Part shown: piece by piece, positions 1-10,621 of the stretch
Position numbering within the stretch: position 1 is the stretch's first letter
Layout: the number at the start of each line of letters is the position of its first letter
Assembly (NCBI RefSeq): GCF_030247185.1
Contig: NC_080572.1
Span: 186,524,866-186,588,865 of the forward strand
DNA: 64,000 nt
Reading direction: 5' to 3'
DNA from: Malaya genurostris
Lineage: Eukaryota; Arthropoda; Insecta; Diptera; Culicidae
Program-made: the position numbers and the translations under genes
The notes under the pieces: generated by a model
What the model was told of the DNA's origin: nothing
The model's database searches: none
Seen by the model: the letters and a program-made list of their open reading frames with translations, nothing else

Positions 1-69
1 GTTTTGAGATGTTTCCTCTTTTAATTAGGTTTTGTACGAACATGAAATAACCTCACAAAAATTAACAAA

Positions 70-196
70 ATGAATCAATTTTGACAGCTATCAGTGGTTT
101 GTTTATGTGTTCATTGCGTTCATTCTAATTTGAATACGTGTTAATAGATACGTAAACAAACCACTGATAGCTGTCAAATAGGTGAACTTGATTCAT
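70..196. repeat. Short hairpin element (MITE-like)
   Basis: A 26-bp perfect inverted repeat (80-105 against 153-178, containing GACAGCTATCAGTGG) encloses a 47-bp loop. A second outer pair, ATGAATCAA at 70-78 and TTGATTCAT at 188-196, extends the symmetry. The single strand would fold into a long stem. There is no ORF. The size and symmetry suit a non-autonomous fold-back or MITE; no target duplication was found. Confidence 0.6.
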
Positions 197-205
197 CGGC
201 ATGCT

Positions 206-1320
206 TTTTGCCTTTCTCATATAGAAAGGCTATGCAATCACTGTGAAAATCGACTTTTTAGCCAAGGCCCAGAGGGCCGAGTGTCATATACCATTCGATT
301 CAGCTCGACGAACTGAGCAAATGTCTGTGTGTGTGTGTATGTAACAAAAACATGCACTCACTTTTCTCAGAGATGGCTTAACCGATGTTCACAAACAAGG
401 ATTCAAATGACAGGTCTCATAGTCTCATAGCCTGTTATTGAATTTCATTCCGATCCGACTTCCGGTTCCGGAGATATAGGATTATATGTACCAAAAAAAT
501 TAAAAAATATGCACTCACTTTTCTCAGAGATGGCTTAACCGATGTTCACAAACAAAGATTCAAATGACAGGTCTCATAGTCTCATAGCCTGCTATTGAAT
601 TTCATTCCGATCCGACTTCCGGTTCCGGAGATATAGGATTATATGTACCAAAAAAATAAAAAAATATGCACTCACTTTTTTCAGAGATGGCTGAACCGAT
701 TTTCACAAACTAAGGTTCAAATAAATGGTATTATGGTCCCATAGTTTGCTATTGAATTTCATTTGAATGTGACTTTCGGTTCCGGAGTTATATGGTAATA
801 TGTGAAAATTTGAGACAAAATTTACACTCAATTATCCCTGGAATAACTCAACCGATTTTCGCAAACTAAGATTCAAATTAAAGGTCTTACAATATCCTGA
901 AAATTTGTAGAACATTTTATCTTAAACCGACTTCCGGTTCCGGAGCTAAAGAGTTATACGTGGAAAATTACCAATTTTATTAGTATTTTTCCACGAACGA
1001 TGGTTAAAAACAGGTACAAATCCCATAAAACTGTCTGATACATTTTTCTAGTTTGCAGAGCTTGTTAGTTTGTGGGCATGAAAATTTAATTCGGCACAAC
1101 TGCTCTCCTCTTTTTCTGTTCCGATAGCACCGAAAGTGGAGAAGAAAAACTCCTAAAATTAAATTCACTACGATTTCTCGGCGATGCTTGAACCGATTTT
1201 CACAAATCTTGATTTGAATTAAAGTTCATACTGTCTTTAAAGCTACTGTTAAATTTCATCCGGATCCGACTTCCGGATCCGCAGTTACAGGGCGATGAGT
1301 ATCAAAGTTTTCAAATCGCC
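206..1320 (+). repeat. Composite mosquito-type repeat with a 157-bp tandem core
   Basis: The head module (206-345) carries a GCCTTTCTCATATAGAAAGGC palindrome, a GGCCGAGTGTCATATACC block and a GT-rich stretch. Then near-identical units begin at 352, 509 and 666, exactly 157 bp apart, each holding CAGAGATGGCT, AACCGATTTTCACAAAC-like and GACTTCCGGTTCCGGA motifs. Diverged units follow at about 822 and 1150. Related modules recur near 17.2, 29.6, 31.5, 33.6 and 54 kb. There is no coding capacity. I associate the family with culicine genomes but cannot name it. Confidence 0.75.
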
Positions 1321-1430
1321 ATATAGAGTGACAATATGTACAACACCGAAAGAAGATGAAAACACAAAACGAACAAGGCGTGCTTTGTTCTATTTCGTAC
1401 ACGTTGTGTAGTGATGTCAATAAAAATAAA

Positions 1431-1589
<159 letters not shown>

Positions 1590-2070
1590 CCTACTACATG
1601 TTTTATGCAGCTGATTCATGCTGTTTAGCTTGACTTACATATGCAGAAGTAACAGAAACGCAGGTTCGTTTCGTTTGTTAGATTTCGTTTAATTGGTTTA
1701 ATCGATATAGAGCATGAGATAGTAAGTATAGGTTTAACTACGTTCAAAACTGTTCCAATTTTTAGGTCATATTTGTTGGTAGCAAGCGAATCAACTTCGG
1801 CTATTCCGTTTATCTGAATCCGGTTTCGGAAGAATTGGAAATAGCGATTAAAAACGGCAAAAAACTCACTTTTCTTGGATCGATTTTCACAAACTTATAA
1901 GTTCAAAAGAAAAGTCTTACAGTTTCATACGGAATTCCTTAATTTGTTGTGGATACTACTTTTGGTTCCGGAACTACAGGGTAAACAGGATTTATAGAGT
2001 TTGTGAGATTGGGTCCGAACAAATTTTCCTATTTCTATTCAATAAACAGTTATTTTTGCGAATTTCACGA
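1590..2070 (+). repeat. Continuation of the composite repeat
   Basis: Diverged units of the 157-bp module continue (for example AAAACTCACTTTTCTTGG at about 1860, and a GGTTCCGGAACTACAGGG motif near 1963-1980) up to the insertion point of the I-clade LINE. The family's terminal motif resumes directly on the other side of that LINE at 8127-8160. Confidence 0.6.
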
Positions 2071-2083
2071 TTATATTTATGAT
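2071..2083. repeat. Target-site duplication, left copy
   Basis: TTATATTTATGAT, repeated exactly at 8100-8112. The last T may equally belong to the poly(A) tail of the element, which reads as T on this strand. Confidence 0.9.
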
Positions 2084-2406
2084 TTTTTTTTTTTCATAAA
2101 TACGTTTATTTCATAGGCAATATACATAAGTTTTTCTTCGCCGTGGCATCCACAATACATAGTAGTTTAAACCTAATACATTTCGAATATCATATTAGTA
2201 TGTTGGTACTCATTAGTTAATCTAAACACTGTTTTTATCAAGCGAGTTGCTATTTTAATTACATTAAATAAAATACATTTATTTTGTACATGATCTTATA
2301 ACTATTTCAGGATTGTTTGTATCAGTTCACCACTTATATTCAATATCCTATAGTTGGCTATTGGTTGAACTCATGGAAGAGAAAACAGTTTAACATAAAA
2401 TAAAAT

Positions 2407-5400
2407 TTAAATTGGAACTCCAATGGATTTAATGAAATGATAAAGAAGTTTCATGTATGGAAGGTCACGACAAGCAAGAATGTCGCGAACTGGGACATTG
2501 GATAGTCTACCTTGGGTACGCAAGGAATTTATTAGTTGAGATCTGACATCACGAAACTCCACGCATGTCCAAACAACATGGTCAATATCGCGGTAACCTT
2601 CGCCGCAAGCACAATGATTAGTCTCGGAAAGTCCAATTCGAAGGAGATGTGCATCTAACGTGTAGTGATTGGACATGAGTCTGGACATCACACGAATGAA
2701 ATCTCTACTCACATCCAGTCCCCTGAACCATGCCTTTGTCGATATTTTAGGAATAATTGAGTGCATCCACCGACCCAGATCATCTTTATCCCAAGAAGCT
2801 TGCCAGCTGGCAAGTGTTCTTTGGCGAGACGCGCTATAGAATTCATTGAAAGCAATTGGTCTCTCATAAATTTCACCCTCAATAGCACCACGTTTGGCTA
2901 AAATATCGGCTCTTTCATTGCCTGGAATGGAGCAATGAGCCGGGACCCAAACTATTGTGATTTGATAATTATTATTCAATATGTCGTTCAGACACTGTTT
3001 TATTTTACCCAAGAAAAACGGTTCATTTTTGCCAGCAGCGTTTGAGCGAATGGCTTCAATTGCACTCAGACTATCTGTGAAGAGGAAATAATGGTTTGGA
3101 GATAATGTGACGATTACATTCAAGCTATAATGAACTGCTGCTAACTCTGCTATATAAACAGATGCAGGTTCTTGAAGCTTGAATGAGGCCGAAACATTAT
3201 TGTTGAACATACCAAACCCTGTCGCTTCTTCCATTCGCGATCCGTCCGTGTAAAACATTTTCTCAGAGTTAATATGCCTGAACTTACTTGAAAATATTTT
3301 TGGGATTTCCATAGAGCGTAGGTGGTCCGGGATTCCACGCACTTCGCGCTGCATGGATGTGTCGAAAAATAAAGTTGAGTCAGGTACATTTAGGAGGCTG
3401 ACACGGATAGGAATATATCTTGAAGGGTTGATTTCCTGTGACATATGGTTAAAATATACTGTCATGAATTTTGTTTGAGATCGAAGCTCGACTAGTCGTT
3501 CGAAATTATTAATTACCATGGGATTCAGCACATCACATCTTTTTAGCAGGCGTGATGAAAGCTCCCAAAATCGATCTTTTAATGGAAGAACTCCCGCCAG
3601 AACTTCAAGACTCATTGTATGTGTCGAATGCATGCAGCCTAAAGCAATTCGCAAACAACGGTACTGAATTCGCTCAAGTTTGATAATATGAGAATTTGCA
3701 GCGGAACGAAAACAAACGCATCCATATTCCATCACTGAAAGTATCGTTGTCTGATACAATTTTATTAGATCTTGCGGATGAGCACCCCACCAAGACCCTG
3801 TTATTGTTCGAAGAAAATTTACTCTTTGTTGGCATTTCGTTATCAGATACCTAATGTGTCCTCCCCACGTGCATTTGGAATCAAACCACACCCCGAGGTA
3901 TTTGAAAGTCAAAACCTGTTCGATTATTCTTCCCATCATATGAAGCTGAAGTTGCGCGGGATCATGCTTTTTTGAAAAGACGACCAGCTCTGTTTTCTCC
4001 GCAGAGAATTCGATACCAAGATGAACAGCCCAAACGGACAATTTATCTAAGGTATCTTGCAATGGTTTTTGCAGATCAATAGCTTTGGATCCAGTAACTG
4101 AAACCACGCCATCATCTGCCAATTGTCTTAGTGTACATGGGGTTACTAGACAGCTGTCAATGTCATTCACGTAAAAATTATAGAGGAGCGGACTGAGGCA
4201 TGAGCCTTGCGGGAGACCCATGTAGCTAATTCTGATTGTTGCCAAATCGCCATGTGAAAAATGCATGCGTTTCTCTGACAAAAGGTTGTGCAAATAATTA
4301 TTTATAACCGCTGGGAGTCCATGTTGGTGGAGCTTGTCTGAAAGAACATCAATGGAAACTGAATCAAATGCTCCTTTAATGTCTAAAAATACAGATGCCA
4401 TTTGTTGCTTTTGAGCGAAGGCAATTTGGATGTCAGACGAAAGTAATGCAAGGCAATCATTCGTCCCTTTATTTCTACGGAAGCCAAACTGAGTATCTGA
4501 CAACAAACCGTTCGTCTCGACCCAAGTGTCGAGACGTCGTAGAATAATTTTTTCGAACAATTTTCTGATGCAGGACAACATCGCAATGGGTCTATATGAG
4601 TTGTGATTGGAAGCTGGTTTCCCCGGCTTTTGAATGGCGATAACTTTCACTTGTCTCCAGTCAGGTGGAACAATATTTTGCTCAAGAAACTTGTTGAACA
4701 ATTCCAACAAACGTCTTTTTGCGAGGTCGGGCAGATTCTTCACCAAGTTGAATTTAATTCTGTCCAATCCAGGAGCGTTATTGTTACAAGACATGAGTGC
4801 TATGGAAAATTCCATCATTGAAAAGGGGCTATCAATGGAATCATCATTTGAAGAAGACTCCCTAACAATGCTATGCGTAGGAACGGAATCTGGACAAACT
4901 TTCCTCGCAAAATCAAATATCCATCGATTCGAGTACTCCTCACTCTCATTTCCTACGTTACGATTCCTCATTCGTCTGGCCGTGTTCCAAAGAGTGCTCA
5001 TTGAGGTTTCTCTTGACAAACCTTCCACAAAATGTCTCCAATAGCTGCATTTCTTAACCCGAAGTATGTTCTTGTACTTGGTTTCTAAAACCAAGAATTT
5101 TTCAAAATTCTGAGGAGTTCCTCCTCCTCGTTTTAAAAACGTCTTGAAAGCATTTTGTTTCGCGTGTTTAGCATCTGAGCACTCTTTGTCCCACCAAGGA
5201 TTTGGAGGTCTTCTGTTAGACGATGGACCAAGAAATCGTTTGGTTTGGGCTTGTTCTGCGGCCTCCAGAATCGAACAAACGAGGAAGTCATATTCTTCAA
5301 GTGGGGGAAGCTCTTCCATTGAAGTTAAGACACTTGAAATATTACTTTGGTATTTAATCCAGTCAATATTTTTTGTCAAATCATATGGAATATTAACTGA

Positions 5401-6111
5401 ATTAGCAATGCCTTTGTTACTGCTAATTGAGATGATGATTGGTAAATGATCGCTACCATGTAAATCAGGAAATACTTTCCAGGTGCAATCTAGTCGAATT
5501 GAAGTCGAACAAAGAGATAAATCTAATGCACTTGGACGTGCAGGAGGTCTTGGGATCCGTGTCATGCTACCCATATTTAGTACCGTCATGCTAAAATTGT
5601 CGCAAATATTATATATTAGAGATGATCTGCTATCATTGTAAACGGAACCCCACATCATTCCGTGCGAATTGAAATCTCCTAAAATCAAACGTGGAGCAGG
5701 AAGGGCTTCGACAATTTCATTAAGCTGTCGTTGTCCAACTTGAGCTCTTGGAGGAATATATACCGAAGCAATGCAAATGTCCTTTCCTTTAATGTTTATT
5801 TGACAAGCAACAACTTCTATACTAGAAGTCGAAGGAATGTTTAATCTATAAAAGGAATAACATTTCTTAATTCCTAAAAGCACTCCACCATACGGGGAGT
5901 CTCTGTCGAGACGTATAATGTTAAAGTCATTAAAATTTAAGGCTATGTTTGATGTAAGCCATGTTTCGCACAAAGCAAATACATCACATTTTTGACTATG
6001 CAACAAAACTTTAAATGAATCAAGTTTTGGCATGATGCTTCGACAATTCCACTGCAGGACAGTGATTGAATCATTTGCGGCGGATGATAAATTATCCATC
6101 AAATGATACAA
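2407..6111 (-). CDS. I-clade LINE ORF2: endonuclease, reverse transcriptase, RNase H
   Basis: A 1234-residue polyprotein that nicks target DNA and copies the element's RNA onto the cut end. Residues 15-230 form an APE-type endonuclease: N22, E49, GDFN at 145-148, SALDLS at 194-199 and SDH at 220-222. Residues about 480-740 form the reverse transcriptase, with KPGKP, FLDIKGAFDS (575-584), GLPQGS (632-637) and the catalytic ADD at 665-667 (LADDG rather than the commoner YADD). Residues about 950-1080 form RNase H, with D956, E989, D1013, H1059 and D1069. A CAC...HVVWTC zinc-like motif lies near the C-terminus. No stop or frameshift is seen. The start at 6111 overlaps the end of ORF1 by 20 bp; a second Met, four residues in (6099), is equally plausible. 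The length is usual for the clade, so it looks functional. Confidence 0.95.
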   Translation of the reverse strand: MYHLMDNLSSAANDSITVLQWNCRSIMPKLDSFKVLLHSQKCDVFALCETWLTSNIALNFNDFNIIRLDRDSPYGGVLLGIKKCYSFYRLNIPSTSSIEVVACQINIKGKDICIASVYIPPRAQVGQRQLNEIVEALPAPRLILGDFNSHGMMWGSVYNDSRSSLIYNICDNFSMTVLNMGSMTRIPRPPARPSALDLSLCSTSIRLDCTWKVFPDLHGSDHLPIIISISSNKGIANSVNIPYDLTKNIDWIKYQSNISSVLTSMEELPPLEEYDFLVCSILEAAEQAQTKRFLGPSSNRRPPNPWWDKECSDAKHAKQNAFKTFLKRGGGTPQNFEKFLVLETKYKNILRVKKCSYWRHFVEGLSRETSMSTLWNTARRMRNRNVGNESEEYSNRWIFDFARKVCPDSVPTHSIVRESSSNDDSIDSPFSMMEFSIALMSCNNNAPGLDRIKFNLVKNLPDLAKRRLLELFNKFLEQNIVPPDWRQVKVIAIQKPGKPASNHNSYRPIAMLSCIRKLFEKIILRRLDTWVETNGLLSDTQFGFRRNKGTNDCLALLSSDIQIAFAQKQQMASVFLDIKGAFDSVSIDVLSDKLHQHGLPAVINNYLHNLLSEKRMHFSHGDLATIRISYMGLPQGSCLSPLLYNFYVNDIDSCLVTPCTLRQLADDGVVSVTGSKAIDLQKPLQDTLDKLSVWAVHLGIEFSAEKTELVVFSKKHDPAQLQLHMMGRIIEQVLTFKYLGVWFDSKCTWGGHIRYLITKCQQRVNFLRTITGSWWGAHPQDLIKLYQTTILSVMEYGCVCFRSAANSHIIKLERIQYRCLRIALGCMHSTHTMSLEVLAGVLPLKDRFWELSSRLLKRCDVLNPMVINNFERLVELRSQTKFMTVYFNHMSQEINPSRYIPIRVSLLNVPDSTLFFDTSMQREVRGIPDHLRSMEIPKIFSSKFRHINSEKMFYTDGSRMEEATGFGMFNNNVSASFKLQEPASVYIAELAAVHYSLNVIVTLSPNHYFLFTDSLSAIEAIRSNAAGKNEPFFLGKIKQCLNDILNNNYQITIVWVPAHCSIPGNERADILAKRGAIEGEIYERPIAFNEFYSASRQRTLASWQASWDKDDLGRWMHSIIPKISTKAWFRGLDVSRDFIRVMSRLMSNHYTLDAHLLRIGLSETNHCACGEGYRDIDHVVWTCVEFRDVRSQLINSLRTQGRLSNVPVRDILACRDLPYMKLLYHFIKSIGVPI

Positions 6112-7405
6112 AACCTGAAAGAGCTGGCCATTGAGCTGATAACTGTTTCAAAAAAGTTCTAGCTATTGGAAGGAATGCTGTTATGATGGTCTTTAGAGGT
6201 TCAGAAATATTGAATGCAGCGAAAATCCATTCTACAATTTCCGAAAATTTCAGTAATCCTGTTGGTGAATGTGAAATGGAGCCCACTGGATTATTGTCTT
6301 TTCTTGAGCTAGTTCCTGGATTGGTTTGTGAATTTGACAAACCAGGAGGCACAGTTTTTGGTTTTAAATTTGGCTTTTTAGCTTTAACACGGGGATCTTT
6401 TTTTGAAGGTATAATTTTAGGTGTCTTTTTTGGTATTTTGTGGTTTGTTAATCTCCTCTTAACAGACCCTTGAGGAGTGACAAACGAGGTATCTTCACTA
6501 TTTCCGTCAGAGTCAGATTCCTCTGGCTCCGCAAGATTTGAAAAACCGTTTTCGGTTTCCAAAGGGGAGACATGTATGACCGTTTTGAGCATTTCTGCAT
6601 ATGTGCGCTTAGACCGTGCTTTTAAAGAAAGCTTCATTTTGTCTTTACGCAGCTTAAATGCAGCGCACACTGAAAGATCATCATGAGGGCTTTCCCCACA
6701 ATAAACACATTTTTCAACATCTTTATCGCAAAGATTATCCTTATGAGGCCCTTGACATTTGATACATTTGGACTTATTACTACAGTAAGTAGCTGTATGT
6801 CCGAATTTTTTACAGTTCGTGCAATTCATAACATGCGGTACGAAAAGCCGAACAGGAAGACGAATTTTATCGATATAGACATGGCTAGGCAATGCAGATC
6901 CGGCAAATGTTACGCGAAACGAATCTGAGGGACGATAAGACTTTTTTCCATCGACAATAGATGCTGAGTACAATTGTTTGCACTCGAGTATCTTAACTCC
7001 CTCAAGCATGGAGTTTTTAAAACGGCCAACTCCATTTTTAAGTAAATCATCTGCTGTCAGACTTGCTTCAGTCACAACACCGTCAATTTCTACCTCCTTC
7101 GATGGAATGTAAACTCGATATTCAATAGCAAATAATTTACAGGTTACAATATCGTTTGCCTGTTTCAAGTCGTTAACTACAACTCGAATTTTATCTCTAT
7201 TAACCTTACAGATTTCTTTAACTTCAGAGAAATGTGATGTCAAATCCTTTGTAATTTGCATCAAGTTTAAAATCTTTTCTTTTTTTCGAAGATAGACTAT
7301 CCATGGCCCAGTGGTACCCTGTGGATAATGTTTAGCCCTCGGAGTATTTAAACTTTTACTAGTATCCGGAATCGGATTCGGATGATCTTCCATGAGATCA
7401 TCCAT
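6092..7405 (-). CDS. I-clade LINE ORF1: Gag-like nucleic-acid-binding protein
   Basis: A 437-residue protein thought to coat the element's RNA. I start it at the Met of MDDLMEDHPN (7405). The open frame runs on to 7711, but those 102 upstream codons overlap 5' UTR sequence, include a duplicated LPIGN segment and look unlike coding. Residues about 33-190 hold an RNA-binding-like region. Three CCHC zinc knuckles follow: C195-C198-H203-C208, C214-C217-H221-C226 and C233-C236-H241-C247. The C-terminal third is basic and rich in Ser, Pro and Lys. This arrangement is characteristic of I-clade ORF1 in insects. It ends inside the start of ORF2, suggesting that ORF2 is translated by reinitiation. Confidence 0.9.
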   Translation of the reverse strand: MDDLMEDHPNPIPDTSKSLNTPRAKHYPQGTTGPWIVYLRKKEKILNLMQITKDLTSHFSEVKEICKVNRDKIRVVVNDLKQANDIVTCKLFAIEYRVYIPSKEVEIDGVVTEASLTADDLLKNGVGRFKNSMLEGVKILECKQLYSASIVDGKKSYRPSDSFRVTFAGSALPSHVYIDKIRLPVRLFVPHVMNCTNCKKFGHTATYCSNKSKCIKCQGPHKDNLCDKDVEKCVYCGESPHDDLSVCAAFKLRKDKMKLSLKARSKRTYAEMLKTVIHVSPLETENGFSNLAEPEESDSDGNSEDTSFVTPQGSVKRRLTNHKIPKKTPKIIPSKKDPRVKAKKPNLKPKTVPPGLSNSQTNPGTSSRKDNNPVGSISHSPTGLLKFSEIVEWIFAAFNISEPLKTIITAFLPIARTFLKQLSAQWPALSGFVSFDG

Positions 7406-8099
7406 TGCATTAAATTTTTTTTGTAAATTAATAATACCAAAATAAAAACTTATGTTTAGTAAAATTTCAGATATAAGAAATAAAAAATAAATTAAATTAA
7501 ATCTACCTTGTAGCTGATGTCTCTGTTCCTTTATCGTGAAGAACGACGTGAAGCTCTTCCAACGATTTCCAATTGGCAGTCTTTTGCTGTTTCCAATTGG
7601 CAGTCTTCTGTCGTTTACTGCTATCTCAGTTGCTCTGCCGTCGTTGTGAACACCACTGCACTTGCTGTACCTGACCCCAGGTACAGTGCTTTTGCTCTTG
7701 GTGGCGATCAAATGCGATGCTTGCAGTGTAGCACCTCGCGATATATGCCGTCTCTTTTGATCCTACGCAGCGTACAAATTCTGGTACCTGGTAGATCAGC
7801 ACTGGGTTGCTTTAGCACCTCTGTGCCTTTGCACCCCTTCGTCTTCGCACCTTTATGCGATGGCACCTCTGTGACTCGTCACTTCTATGCTCTCGCACCT
7901 CTGTGTCTCTACACCTCTGTGCGTATGAACGGGATGGCCTTCGTTGCTAGCTTTCCAGTCGGGAAACGCCCCGAATATTGCGTTTGCTATGGGCAGTTTA
8001 ACTACCTGAAGCTTAGAATTGTCTCGGTAGCAGCCGTTAACTCACGAGCCAGTACAATCGAAACACAACCTCTTCGCTTGAATGGTTTTTACTGAATGG
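7406..8099 (-). other. 5' UTR of the I-clade LINE
   Basis: This non-coding leader begins at the edge of the target duplication (8099) with CCATTCAGTAAAAACCATTC. Reads such as CACCTCTGTG recur several times at 7800-7920, a short internal repetition, and GCCAATTGGAAA occurs twice near 7570-7610. LINEs of this kind usually carry an internal promoter here. A related copy of the first 130 bp lies in both arms of the palindrome at 46.6-53.9 kb. Confidence 0.75.
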
Positions 8100-8126
8100 T
8101 TATATTTATGATGTAATGAGTAATAT

Positions 8127-8160
8127 GAGGAAGGCATCATTACACCACTAGGTGGATTAA
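8127..8160 (+). repeat. Terminal motif of the composite repeat
   Basis: GAGGAAGGCATCATTACACC followed by CACTAGGTGGATTAA. The same terminal motif occurs at 30089-30122, 32251-32283 and (degenerate) 30362-30400, and in reverse in the palindrome arm near 48060. Here it is the right-hand remainder of the composite repeat that the I-clade LINE entered. Confidence 0.7.
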
Positions 8161-9419
8161 AATAGGCTTTTTTGTTTGTCTGTTGACAAACGGATGAGAA
8201 CGTTCACGGTCCATATCGCCTAAATAGAGTTTAAAAACATTTGTTAACGATTCGATACGGTTCTTTTCAGAGATTTATAGAATAAAAGTGGCTAGTTATG
8301 AATTGAATTGAATAAAAGTGGCTAGTTATGAAGTGTAAAGATTTCTGGGTTTCAATGCGTCGGTTTTGCATGTTATACTTTGTGCGATGATTCATTCAAC
8401 TCAAGCGGTTTTAAACTAAGAATCCTTCCTTTTCAAGTGAATTACCTTCATATTGAGAATTATTTTATTAAAATGGTTCCGAAAAAGAAACAAACGTCCA
8501 GTAATAAAATGACTCAAGCTTTAGCTCAGTGGAGCCAAATCAGGCGATATTGATTTTTGTTTTGGTTGTGAAACTTTTGTGTGCCGGCGTATTGTCTTGT
8601 TAAAACTACAATGAACGTTCGTATCAGGTTGTTCGAACTGTTGACGTAGAACTGCACAACTATTGTCAAAATTTCTGTTAATTTTTGTTTTGAATATTCA
8701 TTAATTGTATATATGCAAAAAATATTTGTTTATTTATTAAGGAACATATAATAGCGTTATATGTTAGTTTCTGTAAAACTTACTAAGGCTCAGTATTTCG
8801 CCGTTGAAGAAAAGAATACTAGATCGTAGGAAAATCGTTTGGCGCGCAACGAGTTGTTTTGGGTGGAGACTTTACATGCATGCTTGATCCATGTGATTCG
8901 TCATTTTGAAATACGTGCTTTATAGGGTATTCCAAATGACTTAAAGGCTGAGGCCAGTTGGTCGCATATAACCACGTGTCTCGCTCTACGTATTACATTT
9001 CTCTCCATGTTCTCTCGCATATGTGCAAAATGACACTTGATGGGCCGGGTGGTCAAGAAAGATATGAAATTTTCGGCTACAAGTATGACTACATCACATA
9101 AAATCCATTACTGCTACCGCTTGTTTGGTAGCCTTTCTGAGCCGATTTTATTTCTCTCGCATGTTTCGTTACGTTACCAGGGAACTGGAGTAGAAAACAA
9201 TGGCGCCGCCATAGGAATCGACTTACCTTCACAAAAATAACATTCACTTCATTTTTATCGCGACAACATATATGTTTTTATGCACTAATCGCATCTAAAA
9301 TAAATTATCTAGACATTGTCAGGATAGATTTTTGATCCATGCTTTTGAAGGCGAGATATTCAATTAAGTGTGTGTGTTTTAGTGTGTTTTAGAGGGCTAT
9401 TTTCATGCTTCAAATCTGA
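8161..9419. other. No gene recognised
   Basis: The stretch is AT-rich without a convincing ORF. The only structure seen is a 24-bp direct duplication, GAATAAAAGTGGCTAGTTAT and following bases, at about 8279 and 8309. Confidence 0.5.
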
Positions 9420-9906
9420 TTTGCTTTTGCAGACCTTGGCAATGTAAACTGAAATCGAGAGGATTTAAGTCAGGCGTGTTAGGTGGCAACATCTATTTGA
9501 ACCAGAATTGAGGCATGTTGTCCCTCAATCACATTTGTGTTTTCTTTGACGTGTGAGCAAAGGCCCCGTCTTGCTGGAACACAATATCGGCATCCTTGCT
9601 ATAGGTAGATGCAATCCAAAGCAAAACATGATCCTCAGGAATTCCTAAGTACACATCTGTGTTCACTTTCAGGATTTCACCATTGTACGATATTTTCATT
9701 CTAATGGATTGTATCAACCCTGGCGTTCTCACAGATCGCTTCCGACCACTTCCGGGTTTTCTTGGTACTGTTGGGACTGTCGCCTTGATACGAAAAATAG
9801 GAGCCCTTGAACATTTTACGAGAGCCATGATATCTGAAACTGACTTCTGGGCGTGAAGTAATCTAAGGATGTCATCATTGTCGTACATTTTTTTTAAATC
9901 TTCCAT
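9420..9906 (-). pseudogene. Decayed Tc1/mariner transposase, DD37D type
   Basis: Reading from 9906, the N-terminus shows a helix-turn-helix (DILRLLHAQKSVSDIMALVK) and a GSGRKRSVRTP hook. The region with the first catalytic Asp is missing, so the frame jumps to VYLGIPEDHVLLWIASTYS. The second Asp lies in IVFQQDGAFAHTS. The same frame continues through two stop codons to PPNTPDLNPLDFS, the third Asp motif. Exactly 37 codons lie between the second and third Asp, which is DD37D spacing in the IS630-Tc1-mariner superfamily. The internal deletion and stops make it inactive. No terminal repeats were found. Confidence 0.75.
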
Positions 9907-10615
9907 AATACAAACAAATTTAAATTTTGTAAAACTAGGTTGAGTGACTTGAGCGGTAAGGTAGTATTAGTACCAGAGCTTAAAATTGTCACACATTCTC
10001 AATGAAAGAAACCATTTCAGCAGTCTCATTTTCAATGTTTTACTGTCTCATTCGCAAATGACCGACACCAGAACAAATGAAGAGAGACGAAGCATTTTAG
10101 TTTCTCATCGAAAAAATGAGAGAGCATAATTGCCAACGTCACTCTTTCCTCTATGACAAGACGAAACCAAACTAACGTCTTCAGGTAGCAACAGCAGAAT
10201 TGAAATTTTCATTCTTGAATCGGTGTATTGAAAATATGTGACGCTTGGCTATAAAAAGTGACTAAAATATGGCAAATCGAAGTAATTACATCCCAGAACT
10301 TTTTTGGAAACCAAAACTACTACAAATTCGAGCACCAACAGTTAAAACTTATTGTGAAACCTTTTTCTGTCGTTTTCAATTCTCACAGCTTTGGTTGAAT
10401 ATCGACACTGAATACTATAGGATTTTCACTGAAAACTGCAAATGACTGAAAGGGCAAATGAAAGAAAAAACACAATTTTGAAACTACTTTCCCGTTTAAG
10501 TCATGGACTGGACATGGATTTCGTTCTCATAGTTTGCAAGCGAAACTGAGAGTGACAATAATTTCTTGTCATTTTCGTTTATTTTTCAGTCAATGAAAAT
10601 GACTTTTATTAGCTC
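9907..10615. other. No gene recognised; weak inverted similarity
   Basis: There is no plausible ORF. The two ends share a weak inverted resemblance (CCAGAGCTTAAAATTGTCA near 9972 against the reverse of TGACTTTTATTAGCTCTGA near 10600), which might mark an old MITE. I would not call it on this evidence. Confidence 0.3.
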
Positions 10616-10621
10616 TGATTA

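Larger units (their letters stand above)
2084..8099 (-). mobile_element. Complete I-clade non-LTR retrotransposon
   Basis: The element is about 6.0 kb on the minus strand. It is flanked by a perfect 13-bp target-site duplication, TTATATTTATGAT, at 2071-2083 and 8100-8112. The 3' end (low coordinates) finishes in a run of about 11 A. A 5' UTR of about 690 bp is followed by ORF1 (three CCHC knuckles) and a slightly overlapping ORF2 (endonuclease, reverse transcriptase, RNase H), and a 3' UTR of about 320 bp. This order, and RNase H in ORF2, fits the I clade (MosquI-like elements are known in Aedes). Both ORFs are open. The exact duplication means the insertion is complete at both ends and fairly recent. 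It sits within a composite repeat. Confidence 0.93.

Noticed and set aside
4634..5044. 136-codon ORF opposite ORF2
   Set aside because: Shadow of the reverse transcriptase gene on the other strand.
7517..8095. 192-codon ORF antisense to the I-element leader
   Set aside because: It lies wholly within the LINE 5' UTR on the opposite strand, driven by repeated CACCTCTGTG words; no domain seen.
9968..10620. Old MITE with inverted ends
   Set aside because: Only about 20 bp of weak inverted similarity and no duplication; not enough to call.
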